Positions 21,524 through 33,010 are shown, numbered from the stretch's first letter. The stretch: DNA of 64,000 nt from Mauremys mutica (GCF_020497125.1 NC_059076.1:9229951-9293950), one strand, 5' to 3'. Notes: generated from the letters alone by a model not told the origin. Numbers and translations are program-made.

Positions 21524-21630
21524 AATTTAATTTAGTTGGGTTTGGTCCTGCTTTGAGCAGGGGGTTGGACTAGATGACCTCCTGAGGTCCCTTCCAACCC
21601 TGAGATTCTATGATTCTATGATTCTATGAT
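21524..21630 (+). mobile_element. CR1 3' tail, heavily 5'-truncated
   Basis: Contains GGGTTTGGTCCTGCTTTGAG and GGTTGGACTAGATGACCTCC, and ends in four ATTCTATG-type units. It is nearly identical to the end of the CR1 at 62040-62128. Confidence 0.92.
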
Positions 21631-21725
21631 AAAGCGAACTGACTTGCCAGTCACATGGCAGAGCTGTGACTGGAATGCCGGTATCTGAGTTCCAGCTTGG
21701 TGCCCCATCAACTACACCACGATCA
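21631..21725 (-). repeat. MIR SINE remnant
   Basis: ACTGACTTGCCAGTCACATG and GCAGAGCTGTGACTGGAAT match the MIR core in reverse complement. Short and old. Confidence 0.65.
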
Positions 21726-22254
21726 CTCCTGTATTGTTGGGTATAAAAGTAAAATTGGGTAATATGTAATTGGCACTGTTGAAAGCAGAATTTTGGCATA
21801 AGTATTTAGCTGAATGTTGGCCCATACACAGATAGTCAGCTTCAAACTTCTGTATTTCCAGACCCCCATTTGAACCCTAAATAGTTAGCAGGAGGGGCTA
21901 CCCCCTCCATGCGGTTCCTTGAGCATAGCTGGCTTACCAGCTTTCCTGGTGAGCAGTTTTGACACAATGGTCACATGTAAGCTTTTCTACTTTCCTGTGG
22001 CACTGTTCCATCATGCGGTATTTGGAGGGGTGCTATGCCCCCCTGGCTGGACTCTGTCCCCACACAGAGGGGTAAGAATCCATTTTACATCCTAAATGGG
22101 CTACCCAGACAGGAGGGGCTTCCATGGAGAGGGAATAGGGAGACTCTTGGCTCGTCTCTAGCTATGCGATATCAGAGGTGGGATGATTTGTTTCTGGTAT
22201 TGGGCAACAGGAAATAATTGCCTCAGGAAAGTGAGAAGGAAGCAGGAAGGAAGC
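21726..22254. other. No gene recognised
   Basis: No coding, RNA or assignable repeat signal. Confidence 0.35.
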
Positions 22255-22500
22255 TCATCTATACTGCGGTTTAAGTAAACCAGTTTGCTGAAAGGATTGT
22301 GTGGACACTTATTTTGGTTTGAGTGCTTATTTTGGTTCAGCTGAAACCTGTTCCAAGTCAGTGTCTGCCAAACTGAAACAGGTCTGGTTTAAATCTAAGT
22401 GAGAGCATCCACACAGCCATTTACACTGATTTAACTCCATCAGTTTAAAATCACACCCTACATCAAACTGGTGCAACTGTGTGTGTAGGCAAAGTGCCAT
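22255..22500. repeat. Possible old DNA-transposon remnant
   Basis: A short inverted pair (ACCAGTTTG near 22279, CAAACTGGT near 22464) and GTTTAAGTAAACC, with a GTGTGTAGGCAAAG end, resemble reptile MITE ends. No duplication was found, so this is tentative. Confidence 0.3.
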
Positions 22501-22737
22501 ATCGCTGCACCTCCTGGGGTGCATAAGTCACCCACCGTCCCTCACTCGGGGCTGGGCATAAAAGCACAATCTAGCTCATTAGAATGAACTGCTCTAGAAA
22601 CTCCTCAGATGAAAAGTACCCATCCACAATTTGCCCAAGTAAATACACTTCCAGTCAGGCTATGACAGGCCAGCCAAAGACTGAATAGTCCCACTTGGAA
22701 TATCTGAGAATGCTAATAATAAAAATTAGTAATAGCA

Positions 22738-22832
22738 ATAGCACCCAGGAGCTCCAGTCATGGACCACGGCCCCATTGTGCTAGGTGCTGTACAAACAAG
22801 GGACAAAGATGGTCCCTTGCTCTCAAACTGAC
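22738..22832 (+). repeat. Old amniote SINE tail
   Basis: GGCCCCATTGTGCTAGGTGCT and TACAAACAAGGGACAAAGAT match the pattern of 20941-21070. Confidence 0.55.
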
Positions 22833-23962
22833 TCCCCCACTGGAGCAATCTGAAGGGCAAAGGGGGATTACCTGATGGAGAATGTTGCTTTGTTTACCCA
22901 GCTATTAAATCAAATTAGTTGAGGATACCACCTTCATGCCATGCAATTTACTAATGCTTATTATGTTCACCACCAGAGCTCATTATGGCAGAGGGATAAT
23001 GAGTGTTATTTTTATTATTATTATTATTATTTTATTTTGACACTTTTGGAATATGCAAAGCAGCAATCAAACCCATCGAATACCGTATGGGGCTTAAATA
23101 CCTCACAAGTGTATGAACTGTATATTTCATGAGCCATAGAAATGGCAATATAAAATGATTCAAATGGATATTAAAAACTGAAACAGAATGGAGACTAGCG
23201 CCACAATTAATCCTCTTATTATTGATCTGTTTTGCCCCTCCGCGGTATTAATCATCACTGGAGGATGTGTTTTTCTGCTGCTATGTGAAACCTCCTGTCA
23301 TTTCAGTGTTTCAAGACCATCAAAACTCAAAACCTTGAATTATGTTGAGTTTTCATGAAAAAAATTATTTGGAGAGATCTTTAACCAAAATCATCATTAA
23401 AGGTGACCTTAAAAGTAAGCATCTGACCATCTAAACATCTTTAGAGCTGCCTCCTCCTCCTCCTCCTTCATTTGCTTGGACAAAATCACGTCGGACCATC
23501 TGAGGCTCTGGGTGACACAACCCATTATCCATACCTATATAAGACTAGCTCTTGTGCGACGTGGCCATGAAGGGGCAGATCTGTGCTTGGTGCCAACTGC
23601 CATAGCTCCATGGGAGGGAGCCAAGGGGCAGGGATGACCTGGGGGGATAACCCATAGTGCTACTGGGGTGGAGGAATAGGCGAGGACTCTGGGCGCTAGG
23701 CCACTGAGCCTTTGTGCACCCGTCGGTATCGTTACCATGAACATTCCCATCTGCACTTCCCTGTATAATCACCTGTTGCATCTTTTCACACTCCTAGACA
23801 ACGATTTATTAGACTTGTTTAGACAGTGCCTAGTACTATGAGGTCCTGATCTATGCTTGGGGACCCTGAGGGCTGGATACTCAAGTTCTGAGCTCCCTGA
23901 GGCTGGGTCGGGTTTTCCAAAAGATCTCACCTTCCGTTTCGGCACTAAAAAAGAGCTACATA
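22833..23962. other. No gene; TTA microsatellite and SINE scrap
   Basis: A (TTA)n run lies at 23007-23036 and a (CCT)n run at 23453-23468. TTAGACAGTGCCTAGTACTA near 23818-23838 resembles the old SINE tail. Two opposing short open frames at 23535-23781 have no domain. Confidence 0.4.
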
Positions 23963-23983
23963 TTCTTCTTCGAGTGATTGCTC

Positions 23984-24150
23984 ATATGCATTCCAGTTAG
24001 GTGTGCGCACGCCGCGTGCACGCTCGTCGGAAGATTTTTACCCTAGCAACACTCGGTGGGTCGGCTGGGCGCCCCCTGGAGTGGCGCCGCTATAGCGCCA
24101 GATATATACCCCTGCCTACCCATCCGCTCCTCAGTTCCTTCTTACCGCCT
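23984..24150. repeat. DIRS left inverted terminal repeat
   Basis: It reads TTCCAGTTAGGTGTGCGCAC, then GCGTGCACGCTCGTCGG, then GCCAGATATATACCCCTGCC, up to CTCCTCAGTTCCTTCTT. The right repeat matches in reverse complement with a few differences (GCCGCG against GCCACG, GGCGCCGCT against GGCACCGCT). Confidence 0.9.
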
Positions 24151-24350
24151 GTGACGGTCGTTGGAACTGTGGAGTGCGGCATCGCTGTCCTCCACAACCC
24201 TAGCTTCTCGCTCTTATTTCTACTTTATCGTGTATATAGTTCAACTTTAGTGTAGTTATAGTTAGTTTACTAGTTAGTTGTAGTTAGTGTTATAGTTCAC
24301 CGGGGGATTGGGGGACTACCCCCCTTTTTCCCCTGACCCGGTGTGGGCTC

Positions 24351-26759
24351 ATGCCCAAGGCACCGGGGTTTAAGCCGTGCTCAGCCTGCTAGAAGCCGAT
24401 GCTGGTTGGAGAGCCTCATGAATCTTGCCTGAAGTGTTTAGGAGAGTCTCACCTTCCTGATAAGTGTCGCATCTGCAAATCATTCAAGCCAAGAACAAAG
24501 AAGGAGCTGGACTTTCGCTTAAAGCAGCTCCTAATGGAGTCGGCACTTAGCCCTGCGGCACCAGCACCGACCGCCCAGCAGTCTGCATCAGTGAGGAGTG
24601 CGCCTTCGGCACCAGCTCACTCCGGCACCGAGGCCCGGCACCGACAACAGCCGGCACCAGTCCCCCAGCACCGTTCCCTCTCCCCCTCGGGGAAACGTAA
24701 GGCTGCGCTGACCTCATCCTCGAAGAAGGACCATACGTCCAGGCCTGTAGGCCGAAACCCGGTACCTACGGCAGCACCACCAACTCCGGCACCGCAACTC
24801 CAAGCTCCTAGCGCTGCACCGTCGATTCCAGCACCGCAAGGGCCGTTGAGTCTGGTACCACACAGCTCCCCGGTACACGCTGCGGTTGAGCTAGCTCTCC
24901 CTTCAACTCCCGAGACTTTCTCGACAGCAAGAGAGCTAATTTCGCTGATGGAGCCGACACAGCCTCAACCCCTGGCACCGCCGGTGTGGGTTGTCAAGTC
25001 AGTGGGCAAGCCGGCAATAATGAGGCCTCCTTCCCCTGACCACCAAGAGCGACATCACTCCAGATCCCGATCTCGGAGACGTTCCCGCTCACGCCGGTCC
25101 CGATCCCGGCACCGCTCGCAGTCCCGGTACCGCTCTCCATCGCGGTACCGGTCATACTTGCGGAGACGATCCCGATCCCGGTCGCCGGATAGACGTTATC
25201 GGCACCGATCCGGCTCTCGGTACCGTTCTCGGTATTGTATGTCCCGCAGCCGTTCTCGCCATAGAGACTCGAGATCCCGGTCGACCTCCCGGCACCGGCA
25301 CGGTAGATGGTCCCATTCTCAGTCCCGGCACCGACAGAACCGGTACCGTTCCTCGGTACCGCCCCGGGACCGAACGGCTGAATCGGCAGCACCGTCCCAG
25401 GGCCTCTTGGCACCGCCATGGCCTTCGAGACACCCGTCCATCTCGTCCCACGCTGGCAGTGCTTCATGCCAGCAATCCGAGCATCAAGGCCAAGACCAAG
25501 GCCCTCCTCAATGGGATTTCTGGACCCCGTGGGCGTACCACGAAGCGCAAGGTGCCCCATTCGCGGCTCAGCGCTCTGGCCCCTCTGACCATCGAGCTCC
25601 AGAAGCCACGGTTAGCAGGCCTCCTCCCACAGGCACGGACGAGGCACCACTTGCTTCTGAGGAACCTGAAGTTCCTCCCGATGCAAACGCTGCTCCGCCG
25701 CTCACTGACCCACCACAGGACCCCTTGGTTCCGGGCCTCTCCTCCTCCTCCTCACCTGATGAGGCAGTTGCAGGAACATCCTCCTCGGGTCCTCCTCCTA
25801 TTGACCTTCGGGCGCATCAGGACTTGTTGAGGAAGGTAGCTCAAAATATGAACCTGCTGGTCGAGGAGGTAGCAGAAGTAGAGGACCCAGTGGTGGACAT
25901 ATTGATGGCAGATGCCCCCCTCCGAATGGTCCTCCCTTTTATACGTACCATCCAAAACAATGCCGATACCATATGACAGTCCCCGGCCTCTATCCCACCG
26001 ACGGCTCGGGGAGTGGAAAGAAAATACATGGTCCCGTTAAAGGGCTATGAATATCTATACACCCACCCTCCTCCCTGCTCACTGGTAGTTCAATCTGTCA
26101 ATGAACGGGAACGGCATGGACAGCAAGCACCGGCTCCTAAGGCTAAGGAGGCGAGGTGCATGGACCTTCTAGGCCGTAAGATCTACTCGGCTGGCGGCCT
26201 TCAGCTTAGGGTGGCCAACCAGCAGGCCCTCCTAAGCCGTTATAGCTTTAATACATGGGTGTCTGTAGGCAAGTTCACTGAACTTCTGCCACAAGACTCC
26301 CGTACAGAGTTCACGGCCCTTTTGGAAGATGGTAAAAAAGTAACCAGTACTGCCCTCCAGGCCTCCCTGGACTCAGCAGACTTGGCGGCCAGAACTCTGG
26401 CCTCTGGCATAATGATGAGGTGCATATCCTGGCTCCAAGCTTCTACTCTCCCACCTGAACTGCAGCAAATGATTCAGGATTTACCCTTTGATGGTCAGGG
26501 TCTCTTTTCAGAGAAAACCGACCCAAGACTGCAGAGCCTCAAGGACAACCGCATTACAATGCGCTCGTTGGGCATGCACACCCCGGTAGCCCAACGTAGG
26601 TCCTTCCAGCCCCAGCCGTACTGTCCCTATAATCAACCCAGGCCACGACAAGACACCAGGCATCGTGGCAGGGTGAACCGGCGGAGACAATCTGGCAACC
26701 AGGGAAACCAAACCCAACCGCCCCCAAAACCATCTTCGGGATCAAAGCAGAACTTTTGA
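24351..26759 (+). pseudogene. DIRS gag-like ORF1, broken by two stops
   Basis: The frame opens at ATG 24351 (MPKAPGFKPCSAC), meets TAG at 24390 and continues from 24399 for 525 codons to TGA at 25974. It then goes on in the same frame to 26757. A cysteine/histidine cluster, CLKCLGESHLPDKCRICKSF, lies near the N-terminus. A proline/alanine-rich region follows, then about 100 residues of Arg/Ser repeats (about 25047-25320). The C-terminal part has VERKYMVPLKGYEYLYTHPPP, then KIYSAGGLQLRVANQQALLSR, and ends in a basic Gln/Pro-rich tail. It would form the RNA-binding particle protein. Both stops look like single-base changes, as coding style is unbroken across them. Confidence 0.85.
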
Positions 26760-26760
26760 T

Positions 26761-28669
26761 GGGACACCCAAGGACGGCCCACCAGTTTCCCTACCGGATC
26801 CTTCCCCATTCTTTTCCAACCGTCTCTCCCATTTCCTCCCTGCCTGGTCCCAGATAACCTCCGACAGCTGGGTCCTCCGCACGGTGGAAGCGGGATACCA
26901 CCTCCAATTTGTTTCTCCCCCTCCCTCCCACCCACTCTACCCATCCCTCTTCAGGGACCCCTCTCACGAGCAATTCCTCTTGCAAGAGGTCGACACTTTC
27001 TTGAGTTTGGGTGCCATAGAGGAGGTGCCAGAAGGCATGAGGGGCAGGGGGTTTTATTCCCACTACTTCCTAATCCCCAAGGCAAAAGGAGGTCTGCGAC
27101 CAATCCTAGACCTGCGAGAGCTCAACAGATTTATCGTAAAGCTCAAGCTCCGCATGGTAACCCTGGGGACCATTATCCCTTCCCTGGATCCGGGAGACTG
27201 GTATGAAGGACGCATACTTCCATATTGCCATTTTCCCGCCGCATCGACGCTATCTTCGCTTTGTCGTCAACCACCAGCGCTACCAGTTCACGGTGCTCCC
27301 CTTCGGCCTCTCTATGGCGCCGAGGGTTTTTACCAAGTGCATGGCCGTGGTCGCTGCAGCCCTCCGCTGTCGTCGGATACATGTCTACCCGTACCTCGAC
27401 GACTGGCTGGTTCGCGGGACTTCCCAACTGCAGGTGTCTCAGCACATGCGCGTGGTCACAGACCTCTTCGGGAAGCTAGGCCTTATGGTCAATGCCGAAA
27501 AGCCTACGTTGACTCCGACACAGCGGATAGAATTTATCAGAGCAGTTCTGGACTCCAATCTGGCCAGGGCCTGCCTCCCTCTGCCTTGGTTTCAGGCCAT
27601 GTCTTTGATCATTCGAAGCTTCCAATCCTTCCCGACAACGTCAGTGCATACCTGCCTCAGCCTACTAGGTCACATGGCGTCATGCACTTTCGTGACCCTG
27701 TATGCGAAACTCTGGCTTCGGCGTTTTCAAACATGGCTCGCATCGCTATACCGCCCACACAGGGACAATATAGATTTGGTGGTCACGATTCCCGGGACAG
27801 TCCTCGACTCCTTCAGCTGGTGGTTAGACCCCATGGTGGTTTGCGCCGGGGTACCATTCCACCCTCCCCAACCCTCCGTAGCGCTGACCACGGACGCATC
27901 ATCTTTGGGTTGGGGTGCCCACCTCGGGAACTTACACACTCAAGGCCTCTGGTCACCCCAGGAGCTGGCCTTACATATCAACGTCAGGGAGCTGAGGGCA
28001 GTCCGCCTGGCATGCCAGACGTTTCGAGTCCATCTGCAAGGCCGCTGTGTATCCGTGTTCACGGACAACATGACGACAATGTTCTATATAAACAAGCAGG
28101 GCGGGGTGCGTTCCTCCCTACTTTGCCAAGAAGCCATCCAACTGTGGGACTTCTGCATAGCCCACTCTATCTATTTAGTAGCGTCATTTCTCCCGGGAGT
28201 ACAGAACACCCTGGCAGATCGCCTCAGCCGGTCATTCCTGTCTCACGAATGGTCGATCCATCCTGATGTCATCCACACAGTTTTCCAGAGGTGGGGCTTT
28301 CCCCAAGTAGACCTCTTTGCCTCCAGAGAGAACAGGAAATGCCACAGCTTCTGCTCCTACCAGGGACGCTCCCTGGGCTCCCTTTCAGATGCCTTTCTCC
28401 TCCCATGGATGAGGCACCTGCTTTATGCCTTTCCACCATTTCCCCTCATTCACAGAGTGCTGCTCAAGCTCCGGAGGGACAGAGCCAACCTTATTCTCAT
28501 TGCTCCAGCATGGCCGAGGCAGCATTGGTACACCCTGCTGTTCGACCTATCAGTGGCGGAACCAATTCCACTGCCGCTATGGCCAGATCTCATAACGCAG
28601 GACTTCGGCAGGCTTCACCACCCGAACCTGCAGTCCCTTCACCTCAAGGCATGGCTCCTGTGTGGTTGA
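26761..28669 (+). pseudogene. DIRS ORF2: RT, RNase H and DNA methyltransferase-like domain
   Basis: The first part is open from about 26761 in one frame: FLLQEVDTFLSLGAIEEVP, HYFLIPKAKGGLRPILDLREL. It shifts near 27200 to the frame 27203-28669, which has KDAYFHIAIFPPHRRYLRF, VLPFGLSMAPRVFTK and the catalytic YLDD at 27392-27403. RNase H follows with TTDASSLGWGAHL, HINVRELRAV, FTDNMTTMFYINKQGG and TLADRLSR. The last domain, DLFASRENRKCHSFCSY to LYAFPPFPLIHRVL and ILIAPAWPRQHWY, is the methyltransferase-like domain typical of DIRS elements. The shift, probably a small deletion between GDW and KDAYF, destroys the protein; the YLDD and RNase H residues are intact. Confidence 0.9.
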
Positions 28670-29711
28670 CTCAGACGGAGCAGAGTTGTTCTGCTGCAGG
28701 TGCTTTTGGGGAGCAGGAAACCTTCCACTAGGTCGACTTACCTCGCCACGTGGAAGCGTTTCGCCCACTGGTGCAGTCAGAACGGCTTCGATCCTCATCT
28801 GGTGTCTATCCCAAAGATATTGGACTACCTTTGGTCCCTCAAGGAGCAAGGCCTCGCAGTCTCCTCCTTAAAGATGCACCTGGCAGCTATCTCGGCCTTC
28901 CGACCAAGTGAGGGTGGCCGTTCTATATTTTCTAACCCGATGGTTTCCCGGTTCCTTAAGGGGCTAGAACGCTTGTACCCACAGATCCGGCGCCCGGCCC
29001 CTACCTGGGACTTAAACCTGGTCTTAGACAAACTTATGGGGGCCTCTTTCGAGCCTATGGCCACGTGTTCCCTTTTATATCTTTCCTGGAAGACGTCCTT
29101 CCTCGTCGCTATCACTTCGGCGAGGCAAGTTTCAGAACTTTGGGCCCTGACGGCGGACCCGCCTTCTACGGTCTTCCACAAAGACAAGGTGCACCTCCGA
29201 CCACACCCCTCCTTCCTCCCCAAGGTGGTGTCTGCTTTTCATGTAAACCAGGACATCTTCCTCCCAGTTTTCTTCCCAAAACCGCACTCATCATGCCGGG
29301 AACAACAGCTTCATACTTTGGACGTCCGTAGGGCTCTAGCTTTTTATATAGAGCGGACGAAACCCTTTTGGCGTTCGCCCCAGCTCTTTGTGGCAGTAGC
29401 AGACCGCATGAAAGGCATGCCAGTCTCTTCCCAGCGGATCTCGTCTTGGGTGACATCCTGTATCAAGACATGCTATGAGCTTGCTCATGTTCAGGCTAGC
29501 CATCTCACTGCTCACTCCACAAGAGCACAGGCCTCTTCTGCCGCCTTCCTGGCCCATGTCCCCATCCAGGAAATCTGTCGGGCGGCTACCTAGTCTTCCG
29601 TTCACACCTTTGCTTCCCACTACACATTGGCACAACAATCCAGAGACAATGCAGCCTTCGGCTCAGCAGTCTTACTTTCTGCCACGTCTCACTCCGACCC
29701 CACCACCTAGG
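28670..29711 (+). pseudogene. DIRS tyrosine recombinase, lacks its Tyr because of a stop
   Basis: It lies in the same frame as the RT domain after TGA 28667. The N-terminal core-binding part has SRKPSTRSTYLATWKRF. The catalytic part has TSARQVSEL (first Arg) and HSTR (29513-29524: His and second Arg). The frame meets TAG at 29591-29593 and goes on as SSVHTFASHYTL, where the expected nucleophile Tyr is codon 29621-29623. The end is TAG 29709-29711. The recombinase would join the circular DIRS cDNA to the genome; this copy cannot make the active-site Tyr without readthrough. The 28700 opening codon is GTG, so the true start is upstream or the part was once fused to ORF2. Confidence 0.9.
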
Positions 29712-29729
29712 TAAGGCTTGGGAATCACC

Positions 29730-29828
29730 TAACTGGAATGCATATGAGCAATCACTCGAAGAAGAAAAGACGGTTACTCACCGTTGTAACTGTTGTTCTT
29801 CGAGATGTGTTGCTCATATCCATTCCAG
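29730..29828. repeat. DIRS internal complementary region
   Basis: Left half: CTAACTGGAATGCATATGAG to CTCGAAGAAG, the reverse complement of the left end of the element (about 23966-24001). Right half: AAAAGACGGTTACTCACCG to GTTGCTCATATCCATTCC, the reverse complement of the right end. The halves meet at GAAGAAAAG, where the left and right ends share GAA. This template joins the two ends during circle formation. Confidence 0.9.
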
Positions 29829-29861
29829 ACCCGCCCTCCTGCCCCACTGTCGGAGTAGCCG

Positions 29862-30017
29862 GCAAGAAGGAACTGAGGAGCGGATGGGTCGGCAGGGGTA
29901 TATATCTGGCGCTATAGCGGTGCCACTCCAGGGGGCGCCCAGCCGACCCACCGAGTGTTGCTAGGGTAAAAATCTTCCGACGAGCGTGCACGTGGCGCGC
30001 ACACCTAACTGGAATGG
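29862..30017. repeat. DIRS right inverted terminal repeat
   Basis: In reverse complement it reads GGTGTGCGCGCCACGTGCAC, then TCGTCGGAAGATTTTTACCC, matching 23984-24150. It is followed by the unpaired right tail (GAACAACAGTTACAACGGTG) that ends near 30073. Confidence 0.9.
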
Positions 30018-30073
30018 ATATGAGCAACACATCTCGAAGAACAACAGTTACAACGGTGAGTAACCGTCTTTTC

Positions 30074-30991
30074 AAAACCGTTCGGTACCCAGCAGCTTCC
30101 CCTGCATCACTTATGTGTAGTTCTTCCGAAGAAATCAGCACCTGATGCGCTGAGGCCTTTTAAAAACAGGGCCCTGATTGTGGGTGCTGAGCACTTCTGA
30201 AAATCCCCCCTAAGCGCTACTGCAATATAAAAAAGACTCTATAAGATGAATTGGCTTATTGTGCTCAATGCCTACAAATAGTCACATTAAAAAAAATCTG
30301 TGTTGAAGATATTGCTGCTGTTGTACAATACTGTGGAACACCTTACCTTGCATTCCTTGCCTGCTTTTCCTATGCCAAGTCCATTTACTTTTGTAAGTTT
30401 AGAGGCAAATCCTGTGGGAACTTATTTTGTGTTAGCTTTTCTCACTGGAGAAAAAGTCTAAGGTGAGTGTGAGGTTACCATTGCACCATTACATTACTTT
30501 CTTTGGGGGGCTCAGGAAAGAAATGTGTTCAGTTTCAAAGCTCCTAGGTGAGCACAGACACAGTAGTGCTGAGTTCACTTCTTGAATGAAAGGTCCAGAG
30601 GAGGTTAAGTTCCTTATGATGGAGTTTGCCTTGTATCTCAATGTTGCATTCAGTCCTACTCTGAACTACCTTTCTGCGCGCTGCTTGCTGTACAGCTCAG
30701 AAACTGAAGTCTGCAATGTATTTATGAAGTCTCTCCACTGGATCACACAGATGTGGTTTCATATTTTTCATGTGGTCCAAGCTAAAGCACCTGGTACATG
30801 TGGCTACTAGAGCTGGTGAGGAATTTTCTGTCAAAAAAATCATTTAGATAGAAAAGATGCGGTTTCCTCAATGTTGAAATTTTCTACAAGAACATTTTGA
30901 TTTAAAAGTTTTTGCATTGGGGGAAATAAAAACAAAATATTTCATTTTGAATCATTTCAACATGAAACTGCATCTCCCTCTGGTACCTAAT
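30074..30991. other. No gene; AAAATTTTC-type repeat at 30800-30960
   Basis: GAATTTTCTGTCAAAAAAATC and GAAATTTTCTACAAGAACATT mark the unclassified repeat. Short open frames at 30251-30466 and 30586-30810 have no domain. Confidence 0.4.
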
Positions 30992-31084
30992 TGCATCATG
31001 AGAAGTGTAGTTCAGCTGCTTCATGCCCCCGCTTTCTCTGCTATGGGTCAAGCTCCTTGGCCAGACTACAATTCCCATGATGCA
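30992..31084. mobile_element. Very small TIR element, 93 bp
   Basis: The left end is TGCATCATGAGAAGTGTAGTT and the right end in reverse complement is TGCATCATGGGAATTGTAGTC, 18 of 21 bases alike. A further TGCATCATGGGA-type string follows at about 31142-31153. The superfamily is unknown. Confidence 0.5.
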
Positions 31085-32039
31085 TGATGGTATCACCTCT
31101 GACCGAGCCATGTGGTGTAACATGGGAATCATATGACTACAGTGCATCATGGGAGATCTGAGCTTTCCAAATCTGAAGTTTTTCATTTTGCCAAAAAATG
31201 TTGATATTGTCACTTTTTTGAGCCTATTTGGGGCGTGGAGGGGAAAGGGGGATTTTTGCTCAGCTCTAGTGATTAATATTGTTTTGGTCTTCTTTAGAGG
31301 GCCATTAATTCTGTGCCTTCACACAAATGTGTGCTGTTACAGACATTAAGTGCACCTGCAAAAATGATTAATATTTTTGGCCGAAACTTATTAAAAATCA
31401 AGGTGGCATGTTGACTGAAATTTAAACTTCGGTGGAAAATGTGATTTTGTTGCATTTATTTAAATCTCCCCTAACTATCTCCATTCCCCTCCCCAAGTGA
31501 AAAAAGACAAAAAGGTGATGTGAGAGACTGGAAAATTGTTCTTTATGTTGTGACAAAAAGTTCCAGGAAATTTTGAACAAAATATCAACTCTTCACTTCT
31601 CTCTGTTTTTCACAGAAAATATTTGCATTTTTTAACCAGTCCAGTTACAGGACATATTTAACACAGTTGTCAGGGGTGGGAATTGCTTGCTAATTATTAT
31701 GTCTTTTCTTAATTGATGGTTTTCTAGACTGTTTAAACACCTTCTCCTACCCCCACCCTGGAAACCCAGCTGCCTTTTCGGCAGCACTACTTTTCCACTC
31801 AATTTCTAATATAAAACCGTAAGGACACAAGCCATTGCTCACTGAAATCAGAGAGTCTGTCCATTGACTTCAATGGGCTTTGGATCAGGTCCTGAATCTG
31901 GAAAACCGAACTGTTCCCTATTTAGGGTCTTTAAACAACAGTGAGTTGAATTCATTGAATAGTGAATGGTCATTGCTAGACAGTCAGAAAAGAAGTGGGA
32001 GGGAATGCCAGGCATGTTTGCTAGACTTGGAGATTTCAT
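31085..32039. other. No gene; simple AT-rich and repeat scraps
   Basis: AAAATTTTC-like sequence appears at 31540-31640 and the TTTGGATCA motif repeat at 31850-31905. No coding signal. Confidence 0.4.
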
Positions 32040-33010
32040 TTCCTCGACTTTCGTGAAAGCATATGACAAAATACCTAGGTGACTGCTTTTTCCTCTGTTA
32101 CAAACCCATCATCATCTGGACAAGGTCCTCTGGTACCCCACTAGAATTGTATGACAGTCCTCTGACAAAAACGTGGATGCCCTTCCAAGTAATGGAGGGT
32201 TTCAATGTGAAGGTTTGGCTTCACCAGGGATCAGTGCTTAGTTCACTACTATTTATAGTTGTGATGGACTTCATAAGTAAGCAAATCTGCATGGAAGGAG
32301 TACGAAGTTGATCTATGCAGATGATATTGCAATAATGACCGATGGTGAGGAAGATTTGGCCCAGGTGATTGATGTCTGGAAAGGAAACTAACAAACTGTG
32401 GCCTCCAAATGAGTGAAGAAAAGACTTAAGTCGTCTGGGTGACTTGTGAGGAACCAACACAGATGAATACCAACAATGAGGGCCAGCACCTAAAGCAGTT
32501 TTCTCCATTTAAGTATCTTATGGGCTGCTTAGAGGCAAATTGAGAAATTGACAGAACTGAAAGCAAATCTGGTGAGTGCAGGGGGAATCTGGCACAAGAT
32601 AAGTGGTGTGATTTATGATAAATGGATTCCCAGACTACTTAAGGGACAACTAGAAAAAAACATGGTGATACCAGCTCTCCTGTACAGATCAGAGACCTGG
32701 GCAGTTGAGAAGACTTGGAGCCATTGAAATGAGATGTTTTAGGGAAGTGAGAGGGTGATGTTGCTGGACCACATGTGGAACGATGTCATTGTGAGTGAGA
32801 TCAAAATCTGCAGTGTCAGAGAGAAGCTGCAAGAGAGGTGGCTGAGCTGGTATGGGCATGTGCAAAGGATGGGTGAAGGGGAACCTATTAGGGAAGTATT
32901 TGAGACTAATATTCATGGCTGGAGAATGAGAGATGGCCTAGAAAACAGTGGACAGATGTGTATGGGAGGATGGGATAGATGTGGAGTGAGCGTTGGACCA
33001 GCAAAACTGG
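32040..33010 (+). pseudogene. RTE-like LINE RT remnant
   Basis: Translated plus-strand pieces give an RTE-type RT in order. VKVWLHQGSVLSSLLFIVVMD at about 32209-32271 is the QGS block. LIYADDIAIMTDGEED follows, with an intact YADD at 32314-32325. Then come PALLYRSETWA-like residues near 32670-32700 and EKLQERWLSWYGHVQRMGEG at about 32821-32880. Shifts and stops separate these, so it is a pseudogene without endonuclease or defined ends. The WYGHVQRM block near the C-terminus is the main reason for calling RTE rather than L1 or CR1. Confidence 0.75.

Larger units (their letters stand above)
23963..30073 (+). mobile_element. DIRS retrotransposon, full length, about 6.1 kb
   Basis: The element has inverted terminal repeats: left about 23984-24150, right about 29862-30017 in reverse complement, sharing TCGTCGGAAGATTTTTACCC and CGGTGGGTCGGCTGGGCGCC. 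An internal complementary region at 29730-29828 joins a reverse complement of the left end (AACTGGAATGCATATGAGCA) to one of the right end (GTTGTTCTTCGAGATGTGTT). It has gag, RT/RNase H/methyltransferase and tyrosine recombinase in the usual DIRS order. There is no DDE integrase and no clear target duplication, as expected for this order. Five lesions are visible: TAG 24390, TGA 25974, a shift near 27200, TGA 28667 and TAG 29591. Confidence 0.93.

Noticed and set aside
24994..25560. Minus-strand frame of 188 codons rich in Gly and Thr
   Set aside because: It is the complement of the Arg/Ser repeat of DIRS gag.
27203..28669. Viral or retroviral pol
   Set aside because: YLDD, the DIRS-type methyltransferase domain, the tyrosine recombinase and the split inverted ends place it in DIRS; there is no protease, integrase or env.
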